NCBI GenBank assembly: GCA_023458315.1
Contig: JAEXAH010000011.1
Span: forward strand, 1-44,605
Length of the DNA stretch: 44,605 bases
From: Pseudomonadota bacterium
Lineage (GTDB): Bacteria; Pseudomonadota; Alphaproteobacteria; Rhodospirillales; Magnetospirillaceae
Direction: 5' to 3'
In this document: in pieces, positions 33,989 to 40,898 of the stretch
Numbering within the stretch: position 1 is the stretch's first letter
Layout: every line of letters begins with the position of its first letter
Translations under genes and position numbers: made by a program
The notes under the pieces: generated by a model
What the model saw: only the letters and a program-made list of their open reading frames with translations
Told to the model about the DNA's origin: nothing
Database searches by the model: none

Positions 33989-35578
33989 GTGACGTTGAGA
34001 AAACGCCTGACGGTTGCTCTGGTCTGTTCCGCCCTGTGCGGCGCCGCCGTTTCGCCCGCCTGGGCCGAAACGGACGCGGCCCCCCGGCTGGGGCCTGTGC
34101 GCGCCGAGCTGCTGCGCGGTCTGTTCAAGGGCCAGCAGGTGGTGCAGTTGGAATTCACCGACCGCGAGGCCGATCTGAGCGAGCCGCTGCGCCTGGATGA
34201 AGCGGTGGCGCTGGCCCTGAAGAACAATTTCGAGATCAAGGCGGCGGGCGCCAAGGTCGACGCCGCCGGTTGGGGCGTCATGGACGCCTATGCCGCCTTT
34301 CTGCCCACCATCACCTATACCCGCAGCACCGGCCGCGAACGTGCGGCCCCGGCCGATTACAACGACAAGAATGACGACCGCGTGCTGGACAGCAAGCATC
34401 GCCGCCGCGACAAGGAACTGTCCCTGACCCAGCCGCTGATCGACCCGGCGCTGATCGCCGAGGCATTGATCCGCCACAAAAGCCAGAGCGCCGCCGAGAT
34501 CGAGGAAATCGGCGCCCGCGAACGCATCGCCATGGCGACGGTGACGGCCTATCTGCAATTGCTGAGCGGCCGCCTGCTGATCGGTTTCGCCGAGGATTAC
34601 AAGGCGCAACTGGACAAGCTGAACGAACAGATGGCCAGCCGCGTCGCGGGCGGCGGCGCCGCCGCCGCCGACCTGGACCGCATCAAGGCCCGCTCGGCCT
34701 CGGCCCAGGGTGCCATCATCGAAACCCGCGCCGCCTTCAGCGCCGCGCTGGATGAATTCCGCCGCCTGACCGGGGTGACGCCGCTGGCCCTCAAGCTGCC
34801 CGCCTCGCTGATGCCGGAACAGCCGGAAACCATCGAGAACGCCCTGAAGCGCGCCCTGCTCCAGAACCCCGACTACCTGCTGAGCGCCAAGCAGGTCGAA
34901 GTGCAACTGGCCGAGCGCGACAAGGCGCTGAGCCGCCTGCTGCCCAAGCTGAGCTTCGAGTTCACCCGCACCCGCACCTGGAACGCCGGCGGCTCCGCCC
35001 TGGGCAACACCAACAGCGGCAACGCGATCTATCCCTACGACAACGAACAGCGCGCCATGCTGGTGACAAGCTGGACCCTGAACGGCGGCACCGACCTGAC
35101 CGCCGGCATGATGTCCGCCGCCAAGGCGCGCGAGGCGAATTTCAAGTCGCTGGACACCCGCTCGCGCATCGAGCAATTGGTGCGCACCAGCTACAACGCC
35201 CTGGGGGCGGCGCGCGGCCGCGTGCCGGTGCTGGAACAGGCGGCGGGCAGCACGGAAAAGGTGGTCACGGCCTTCGAGGAACAATACCTCAACGCCAACC
35301 GCCCGCTGTTCGACCTGCTGGACGCCTATGAACGGTCCTATTCCGCCCATTCCGATCTGGCGCGGGTGGTGCTGTCGGAATCCCAGGCCGCCCACACCCT
35401 GTACCAGCAGATGGGCCAGTTGGTGGCGGCGCTGAAGGAAAGCGAGAACCGGGTTCAGGAAGAACCGGAAGCGAAGCCCGAGCCTCAGCCCGAACCGCAG
35501 CCCGAGGCCAAGGCCCCGTCCGAACCGCCGTTGCCCGAGGCCGCCCCCCGCACCGAAGTCCAGCGCGAGGGGCGCTGA
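33989..35578 (+). CDS. TolC-family outer-membrane efflux protein for type I secretion
   Basis: This encodes a 529-residue protein with a signal peptide (about 1-26, ending AWAE). Two outer-membrane-efflux repeats of long helices and short strands follow (about 70-280 and 290-480). Conserved elements include LRLDEAVALALKNNFEIKAA and AVHL-type hydrophobic heptads. The last 45 residues are a Pro/Glu/Lys-rich tail (EPQPEPQPEAK), which is unusual for TolC and probably lies in the periplasm. The start is GTG 33989 with a GGGA ribosome site, 19 nt after the ABC gene. It completes the type I secretion complex. The stop is part of a short hairpin shared with the convergent purU stop. Confidence 0.9.
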   Translation: MTLRKRLTVALVCSALCGAAVSPAWAETDAAPRLGPVRAELLRGLFKGQQVVQLEFTDREADLSEPLRLDEAVALALKNNFEIKAAGAKVDAAGWGVMDAYAAFLPTITYTRSTGRERAAPADYNDKNDDRVLDSKHRRRDKELSLTQPLIDPALIAEALIRHKSQSAAEIEEIGARERIAMATVTAYLQLLSGRLLIGFAEDYKAQLDKLNEQMASRVAGGGAAAADLDRIKARSASAQGAIIETRAAFSAALDEFRRLTGVTPLALKLPASLMPEQPETIENALKRALLQNPDYLLSAKQVEVQLAERDKALSRLLPKLSFEFTRTRTWNAGGSALGNTNSGNAIYPYDNEQRAMLVTSWTLNGGTDLTAGMMSAAKAREANFKSLDTRSRIEQLVRTSYNALGAARGRVPVLEQAAGSTEKVVTAFEEQYLNANRPLFDLLDAYERSYSAHSDLARVVLSESQAAHTLYQQMGQLVAALKESENRVQEEPEAKPEPQPEPQPEAKAPSEPPLPEAAPRTEVQREGR

Positions 35579-35587
35579 GAATCAGCG
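35573..35587. terminator. small hairpin spanning two convergent stop codons
   Basis: CGCTGA (35573-35578), loop GAA, TCAGCG (35582-35587). The left arm contains the TGA of the tolC-like gene and the right arm the complement of the purU TGA. There is no T-tract; it may slow opposing transcripts, but the effect is uncertain. Confidence 0.3.
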
Positions 35588-36448
35588 TCGGAACACCACC
35601 GTCTTGCCGCCATTGGGCAGCACGCGGTGTTCGACGTGGTACTGCACGGCGCGGGCCAGCACCACGTTCTCGATGTCGCGGCCCATGGCCACCAGATCGT
35701 CGGGGGTGTGGGTGTGGTCCACCCGTTCCACCGATTGCTCGATGATCGGGCCTTCGTCCAGGTCGGACGTGACGTAATGGGCGGTGGCGCCGATGATCTT
35801 GACGCCGCGCGCATGGGCCTGATGATAGGGCTTGGCCCCCTTGAAGCTGGGCAGGAAGGAATGGTGGATGTTGATGCAGCGCCACGACAGCGCCTTGCAC
35901 ATGTCCTGGCTGAGCACCTGCATGTAGCGCGCCAGCACCACCAGATCGATGTGCAGCCGCGCCACCATCTCCAGGATGGCCGCTTCCTGTTCGGCCTTGG
36001 TATCCTTGTTCACCGGCAGGTGGTGATAGGGGATGCCGTGCCATTCCACCACCCGCTGTAGGTCGGGATGGTTGGACACCACCGCCGGAATCTCCACCGG
36101 CAACGTGCCGGTGCGATAGCGGTACAAAAGATCGTTCAGGCAATGGTCGAACTTGGACACCAGCAGCAGCACCCGCGGCTTGCGCGACGAATCGTGCATC
36201 TGCCAATCCATGCCGAAACGTTCCGCCACCTCGCCGAAGGCCAGCCGCAACTGTTCCAGCGGCGGCATGCCCGGCCGGTCCAGGAACACCGTGCGCATGA
36301 AGAAGCGCCCCGTCACCACGTCGCCGAAATGTTCGGATTCGGTGATGAACAGATGATGGCCCGACAGAAAGCCCGCCACGGCGGCGACGATGCCGACGGC
36401 GTCGGGACAGGAAATGGTCAGCACGTAATGTTTGGCGGTGGTGGTCAT
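35582..36448 (-). CDS. purU: formyltetrahydrofolate deformylase
   Basis: This encodes a 288-residue cytosolic enzyme that hydrolyses 10-formyl-THF to formate and THF, balancing the folate one-carbon pool. Residues about 8-85 form an ACT domain (LTISCPDAVGIVAAVAGFL). Residues about 90-288 form the formyltransferase-like hydrolase with the PurU signature INIHHSFLPSFKGAKPYHQA (catalytic Asn and His) and the Asp of SDLDEGPI. Length is normal. ATG 36448 lies 5 nt after the stop of the glnT/gmaS-like gene, so the two are co-transcribed. In sarcosine and methylamine catabolism purU commonly accompanies C1-releasing oxidases, which fits a one-carbon reading of this locus. Confidence 0.93.
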   Translation of the reverse strand: MTTTAKHYVLTISCPDAVGIVAAVAGFLSGHHLFITESEHFGDVVTGRFFMRTVFLDRPGMPPLEQLRLAFGEVAERFGMDWQMHDSSRKPRVLLLVSKFDHCLNDLLYRYRTGTLPVEIPAVVSNHPDLQRVVEWHGIPYHHLPVNKDTKAEQEAAILEMVARLHIDLVVLARYMQVLSQDMCKALSWRCINIHHSFLPSFKGAKPYHQAHARGVKIIGATAHYVTSDLDEGPIIEQSVERVDHTHTPDDLVAMGRDIENVVLARAVQYHVEHRVLPNGGKTVVFRR

Positions 36449-36453
36449 GGCGG

Positions 36454-37755
36454 CTAGCAATCCAGATTGTGCAGGCGTTCCCACGCGCTGGCGTGGCTCA
36501 TGAACGAGTTCCATTCGGCCATCTTCAGCTTGATGTAGCTGTCGACGAAATTGTCGCCGAATCCGGCGCGGGCCACGTCAGACCGTTCCAGCAGGCGCAG
36601 GGCGTCCAGCAGGTTGAGCGGCAGCTTGCGCACGTTCTTCAGGGCATGGCCGTCGGTGTACATGTTGATGTCCAGCCGTTCGCCAGGATCGCGGCCGTAT
36701 TCCATGCCGTCCAGACCGGCCATCAGCAGCGCGGCGGGCGCCAGATAGGGGTTGGTGGCGCCGTCCATCAGGCGGAATTCGAAGCGGTTGGAGTCCGGGA
36801 TGCGCACCATGTGGGTGCGGTTGTTGCCGGTATAGGTGATGGAATTGGGCGACCAGGTGGCGCCCGAGGCGGTGATGGGGGCGTTGATGCGCTTGAAGCT
36901 GTTGACCGTGGGATTGAACAGGGCGCACAGATCGGCGGCGGAATGCATGACGCCGCCCAGGAAATCATAGGCCAGCTTGCTCATGCCCAGTTCGCCGGAC
37001 GGGTCCTCGAACACGTTCTGGCTGCCTTTCCACAGGCTGACATGCATGTGACAGCCGTTGCCGGTCAGGGTGTTGAACGGCTTGGGCATGAAGGTGGCGC
37101 GCATGCCGTATTTCTCGGCCAGCGTCTTGGTCATGTACTTGAAAAAGGCATGACGGTCGGCGGTCTTCAGCACGTCGTCATATTCCCAGTTCATCTCGAA
37201 CTGGCCGTTGGCGTCCTCGTGGTCGTTCTGGTACGGCCCCCAGCCCAGATGCCCCATGGCATCGCAGATTTCCTTGATCAGATCGTATTGCCGCATCAAG
37301 GCCAATTGGTCGTAACAGGGCTTGGGGTATTCGTCGTGGATGTCGGCGATGGATTTGCCGTCGCGCGACAGCAGGAAGAACTCGCATTCCACGCCGGTCT
37401 TCATTTGCAGGCCCAGCGCCTTGGCCTTGGCGATCTGCTTCTTCAGCACGTTGCGCGGCGCATCGGGCACTTCGTCGCCGCCGCAATGGACGTCCGAGGC
37501 CAGCCAGGCCACTTCGGGCTTCCACGGCAATTGAATCAGGCTGTCGGGGTCGGGCACCGCCACGGTGTCGGGATGGGCCGGGGTCTGGTCCAGATGGGTG
37601 GCGAACCCGGCGAACCCGGCGCCGTTCTTCTGCATGACCTTGATGGCGGAGGCCGGTACCAGCTTGGCCCGCAGCACGCCGAACAGGTCCACATAGGAAA
37701 TCAGGAAGTACTGAATACCGCGTTCCTTGGCGATCTCGGCGAGGTCGTGAGCCAT
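36454..37755 (-). CDS. type III glutamine synthetase / gamma-glutamylmethylamide synthetase-like ligase
   Basis: This encodes a 433-residue member of the glutamine synthetase superfamily of the GlnT/GMAS type, which forms a gamma-glutamyl amide from glutamate, ATP and ammonia or methylamine. The ATP/glutamate site (NGCHMHVSLWKG) and the RIPDSN arginine loop are present. The loop that in classical GlnA reads FDGSS is FAGFATHLDQ (residues 48-57), so the ammonium-contact Asp is missing. This hints at an amine substrate, as argued for GMAS. ATG 37755 follows AAGGGG at a spacing of 7. Neighbours are purU downstream and, divergently, a split glutamate-synthase-like operon that matches mgsABC/glxBCD. 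glnT and gmaS cannot be separated with certainty by reading alone. Confidence 0.85.
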   Translation of the reverse strand: MAHDLAEIAKERGIQYFLISYVDLFGVLRAKLVPASAIKVMQKNGAGFAGFATHLDQTPAHPDTVAVPDPDSLIQLPWKPEVAWLASDVHCGGDEVPDAPRNVLKKQIAKAKALGLQMKTGVECEFFLLSRDGKSIADIHDEYPKPCYDQLALMRQYDLIKEICDAMGHLGWGPYQNDHEDANGQFEMNWEYDDVLKTADRHAFFKYMTKTLAEKYGMRATFMPKPFNTLTGNGCHMHVSLWKGSQNVFEDPSGELGMSKLAYDFLGGVMHSAADLCALFNPTVNSFKRINAPITASGATWSPNSITYTGNNRTHMVRIPDSNRFEFRLMDGATNPYLAPAALLMAGLDGMEYGRDPGERLDINMYTDGHALKNVRKLPLNLLDALRLLERSDVARAGFGDNFVDSYIKLKMAEWNSFMSHASAWERLHNLDC

Positions 37756-37777
37756 GGGAATCCCCTTGCTGATACGC

Positions 37778-37810
37778 GCCCATGAAATGGGCATTTGCGG
37801 CATATGCCGC
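37778..37810 (-). promoter_or_regulatory. two dyads in the leader of the glnT/gmaS-like gene
   Basis: GCCCAT (37778-37783), loop GAA, ATGGGC (37787-37792), followed by a perfect 14-bp palindrome GCGGCATATGCCGC (37797-37810). Both lie between the predicted transcription start (about 37820) and the ribosome site, so they could act as RNA hairpins or as an operator. Confidence 0.45.
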
Positions 37811-37826
37811 TAAATTCGGCAAAGTC

Positions 37827-37855
37827 ACCCTATGACGAACGGGGCTGCATTTCAA
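37827..37855 (-). promoter_or_regulatory. promoter of the glnT/gmaS-purU operon
   Basis: Minus strand: -35 TTGAAA (37855-37850), a 17-nt spacer, and -10 TAGGGT (37832-37827). The same -10 hexamer TAGGGT is used by the divergent promoter at 38026, which suggests matched regulation of both operons. Confidence 0.5.
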
Positions 37856-37891
37856 CTGGCAAGAAACTTTTTTTCCGCAAGGAGTGGGGTT

Positions 37892-37939
37892 AATGGCGGG
37901 AAAATGGCACTTTCCCGCCATTTCCCATCATTCCCGCCA
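37892..37939. promoter_or_regulatory. cluster of three TTCCCGCCA sites between divergent operons
   Basis: A perfect inverted repeat has 12-bp arms AATGGCGGGAAA (37892-37903) and TTTCCCGCCATT (37911-37922) separated by 7 bp. A third half-site, ATTCCCGCCA, follows at 37930-37939. The three are 18-19 bp apart, centred between the two promoters; TTCCCGCC also recurs inside the spacer of the rightward promoter (38011-38018). This is the strongest operator-like signal in the 304-nt gap. The XRE-cupin protein encoded at 43428 is a candidate binder. Confidence 0.6.
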
Positions 37940-38001
37940 GAAAACGCCCGGTGTGTGGTGCAGTTTCGTTTCTCATGGGGAAACATTTTTGCACAAACCC
38001 A

Positions 38002-38031
38002 TTGACCCCTTTCCCGCCCCCTTGCTAGGGT
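38002..38031 (+). promoter_or_regulatory. promoter of the glxB-glxCD-gltD-like operon
   Basis: -35 TTGACC (38002-38007), an 18-nt spacer containing TTCCCGCC, and -10 TAGGGT (38026-38031). GAAGGAG (38045-38051) is a strong ribosome site for ATG 38060. Confidence 0.55.
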
Positions 38032-38059
38032 CGAGCCATCGCACGAAGGAGATGTGGTC

Positions 38060-38956
38060 ATGTGCGGAATCGCGGGAATTCTCTTCAAGAAGCCGGTCAG
38101 CAATCAGGTGCTGGGCCGCGCGCTGGCCGACATGATGGACGGCTGCCAGCATCGCGGCCCCGATTCCACCGGCTTCGCGCTGTATGAAAAGGACGTGGAC
38201 GGGCTGCGCCTGCGCTTCCTGGTGGATGACGAGCAGGCGGTGGCGCGCATCAAGGCGGCGCTGGCCGAGCACGGCGCCACCCTGAAGGCCGAGCGGCGCG
38301 AAGGCGCGACCTATGTGGCCGAGGTGGCCTATGCGGGCGAGATCCGCCCCTTCGCCTATGCCATGGAACATGCCGCCAAGCTGGTGTCCATCGGCACCTC
38401 GCTGGACATCATCAAGGATGTGGGCACGTCGCGCGACCTGGACGGCATCTACAACATCGGCAGCATCACCGGCAGCCATGGCCTGGGCCATGTGCGCCTG
38501 GCCACCGAATCCGACGTCAAGCCCGAGGCGGCGCACCCGTTCTGGGCCACCGGCTTCGCCGACGTCGCCATCGTCCATAACGGCCAGATCACCAATTACT
38601 GGAAGATGCGGCGCCGCCTGGAAGCGCGCGGCTTCGAGTTCCGCACCGACAACGATTCCGAACTGATCGCCGTCTACATCGCCGACAAGATGGCCCAGGG
38701 CATCGCGCTGGAGGCGGCGCTGGAGCAATCGGTGGACGATCTGGACGGCACCTTCTCGTTCCTGGTGTCCACCAAGGACGGCATCGGCTTCGCCAAGGAC
38801 CGTCTGGCCGCCAAGCCCATGGTCATGTACGAGGACGACAGCATCGTCGCCATCGCCTCGGAAGAAGTGTCGCTGAACCGGCTGTTCCCCGGTCAGCCCC
38901 TTTCCACCACCGAACCTTTGCCGGGGACGCACCAGACATGGTCACGATCGATCTGA
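38060..38956 (+). CDS. glxB: class II glutamine amidotransferase subunit (GlxB/MgsA-like)
   Basis: This encodes a 298-residue Ntn-type amidotransferase domain as a free-standing protein. It starts MCGIAGILF, so Cys2 becomes the N-terminal nucleophile after Met removal. Other conserved elements are CQHRGPDSTGFALY, GLGHVRLAT, VHNGQITN and DNDSELIAVYI. It corresponds to the GltB N-terminal domain and to GlxB/MgsA of the split enzymes. It should release ammonia from glutamine, or methylamine from gamma-glutamylmethylamide, for the partner synthase encoded next. ATG 38060 with GAAGGAG is preferred over the in-frame ATG two codons upstream because a second-position Cys is required. It overlaps the next gene by 19 nt. 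Confidence 0.9.
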   Translation: MCGIAGILFKKPVSNQVLGRALADMMDGCQHRGPDSTGFALYEKDVDGLRLRFLVDDEQAVARIKAALAEHGATLKAERREGATYVAEVAYAGEIRPFAYAMEHAAKLVSIGTSLDIIKDVGTSRDLDGIYNIGSITGSHGLGHVRLATESDVKPEAAHPFWATGFADVAIVHNGQITNYWKMRRRLEARGFEFRTDNDSELIAVYIADKMAQGIALEAALEQSVDDLDGTFSFLVSTKDGIGFAKDRLAAKPMVMYEDDSIVAIASEEVSLNRLFPGQPLSTTEPLPGTHQTWSRSI

Positions 38957-40896
38957 GCACCACGCCCGTGCGCGCGGGCAACGAGACCCTGCGCGCCGCC
39001 GCCCAGCGCGGCGAGGACATCGAAATCCTCAACCCCGACGCCCGCCACCATATCGGCGTCGGCCTGACCGCGCCCGTCACCGTGCGCATCAAGGGCTCGG
39101 CCGGGTATTTCTGCGCCGGTCTGTCGCACGGCGCCCGTTTCGAGGTGGAATCCAACGTCGGCTGGGGCGTCGGCGATTCCATGTATGCCGGGTCGGTGGT
39201 GGTCGGCGGCAACGCGGGCGCCATCGCCGGTGTGGCGCTGCGCGGCGGCGAGGTGGTGATCAAGGGCAATGTCGGCAGCCGCGCCGGTCAGGTGATGAAG
39301 GCCGGCACCTTGCTGGTGTGCGGCAAGGCCAGTTTCCTGGCGGGCTACATGATGTATGGCGGCCGCATCGTCATCCTGGGCGATTCCGGCGAACGGGTCG
39401 GCGAGGACATGTCGGCGGGCGCCATCTATGTGGGCGGCAAGGTGCAATCCCTGGGCTCGGACGCCGCCATCGCCGAGACCAGCGCCGAGGAAGATGCCGA
39501 CATCCGCGCCTTCCTGGCGAAATACGGCATCCCGTTCGACGGCAGCTTCACCAAGATCGTCAATGCCGGGACCAAGCTGCGCTATGGCGTCAACGAGCCC
39601 ATCAGCCGCCCGCTGCCCCATCCGGTGTTTTCCGAGGGCGGCAGCTATTGGAACGCCAAGGTGGTCGAGGATATCGGCGCCAAGAGCCTGATCGGCCGCT
39701 ATCGCATCCGCGGCTACGGCGCCGCCAAGGCGGTGCCGCATTTCGGCGACATCGCCTTCAAGATCGATCCCGCCCGCATCGGCACCGCCGGTGATCCGAC
39801 CAAGGCGGTCAAGCTGGACATGACCCTGGGCGACCGTTTCGGCGCCAAGCCGCTGAAGCTGTCCATGCCGGTGCTGATCGCCCCCATGAGCTTCGGCGCG
39901 CTGTCCAAATCGACCAAGATCGCCCTGGCCCGCGCCTCGCGCCTGTCGGGCATCGTCGAGAACACCGGCGAGGGCGGCATGCTGCCCGAGCAGCGGGCCG
40001 AGGCGGCGCAGTTGATCTATCAATGCCTGTCCGGCCGTCTGGGCTGGAACATCCACGACATGCTGAAGGCCGACGCGCTGGAAATCTATATCAGCCAGGG
40101 CGCCAAGCCCGGTCTGGGCGGCCAGTTGATGGCGAAAAAGGTGACGAAGGAACTGGCCGCCATCCGCGGCATTCCCGAAGGCATCGATCTGCGTTCGCCG
40201 TCGCGCCACCCCGACATCATGGGCGCCGACGATCTGGTCATCAAGGTCGAGGAATTCCGCGAGGCCACCAGCTATGCCAAGCCGGTCTCGGTCAAGATGG
40301 GCGCGGGCCGCGTGCGCGACGACATCAAGATCGCCTACAAGGACGGCTTCGATTTCGTGCAATTGGACGGCTTGCAGGGCTCGACCGGCGCCGCCTCGAC
40401 CGAGGTGCTGGAAAATGTCGGCATCCCCACCCTGGCGGCACTGCAAGAGGCGTTGGACGGCCTCAACGAGATCGGCCATGACGGCTCCATGCCGGTGGTG
40501 CTGATGGGCGGCATCAAGGACGGCATCGACGCCGCCAAGGCGCTGGCCCTAGGCGCCAGCGCCGTCGCCATGGGCACCGCCGCGCTGATCGCCGGTGGCT
40601 GCATCAGTTGCATGCAATGCCATGTGGGCAATTGCGTGGTCGGCATCGCCACCCAGGACCCCGAGCACGAGGCCCGTTACCAGACCGAGCTTCAGGCCCA
40701 GGCCATCCACCGCTTCCTGGAATCGGTGCGCTGGCAATTGGCGGCCATCACCCAGGCGCTGGGCCATGGCGATTTCCGCCAGCTCTCCCGCGCCGATCTG
40801 GTGGCCCTGACCCCGGAAGCCGCCGCCATCACCGGCCTGCCCTATGAACCGGGCTACCGCGCGGTACAAGACCAACTCCTGACCCAGGTGGCCTGA
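38938..40896 (+). CDS. GXGXG domain fused to FMN glutamate-synthase domain (GlxC-GlxD / MgsB-MgsC-like)
   Basis: This encodes a 652-residue fusion. Residues about 1-215 are the GXGXG right-handed beta-helix (VVGGNAGAIAGVALRGGEVV and similar turns), equivalent to GlxC/MgsB. Residues about 240-620 are the FMN-binding barrel of glutamate synthase (PVLIAPMSFGALSKS, MGAGRVRDDI, GGIKDGIDAAKALALGA), equivalent to GlxD/MgsC. The iron-sulfur loop is CISCMQCHVGNC (Cys555, 558, 561, 566), one more Cys than the 3Fe-4S site of classical GltB. Domain order is reversed relative to GltB, where GXGXG is C-terminal. With the amidotransferase it should transfer the amide or methylamide nitrogen to 2-oxoglutarate, giving glutamate or N-methylglutamate. 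The two domains are usually separate genes in relatives. Confidence 0.9.
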   Translation: MVTIDLSTTPVRAGNETLRAAAQRGEDIEILNPDARHHIGVGLTAPVTVRIKGSAGYFCAGLSHGARFEVESNVGWGVGDSMYAGSVVVGGNAGAIAGVALRGGEVVIKGNVGSRAGQVMKAGTLLVCGKASFLAGYMMYGGRIVILGDSGERVGEDMSAGAIYVGGKVQSLGSDAAIAETSAEEDADIRAFLAKYGIPFDGSFTKIVNAGTKLRYGVNEPISRPLPHPVFSEGGSYWNAKVVEDIGAKSLIGRYRIRGYGAAKAVPHFGDIAFKIDPARIGTAGDPTKAVKLDMTLGDRFGAKPLKLSMPVLIAPMSFGALSKSTKIALARASRLSGIVENTGEGGMLPEQRAEAAQLIYQCLSGRLGWNIHDMLKADALEIYISQGAKPGLGGQLMAKKVTKELAAIRGIPEGIDLRSPSRHPDIMGADDLVIKVEEFREATSYAKPVSVKMGAGRVRDDIKIAYKDGFDFVQLDGLQGSTGAASTEVLENVGIPTLAALQEALDGLNEIGHDGSMPVVLMGGIKDGIDAAKALALGASAVAMGTAALIAGGCISCMQCHVGNCVVGIATQDPEHEARYQTELQAQAIHRFLESVRWQLAAITQALGHGDFRQLSRADLVALTPEAAAITGLPYEPGYRAVQDQLLTQVA

Positions 40897-40898
40897 CC

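Noticed and set aside
37950..38000. NtrC enhancer sites upstream of glxB (TGGTGCA and TTGCACAA)
   Set aside because: The half-sites are too far apart and in the wrong order for TGCAC-N-GTGCA dyads, and no -24/-12 promoter is found.
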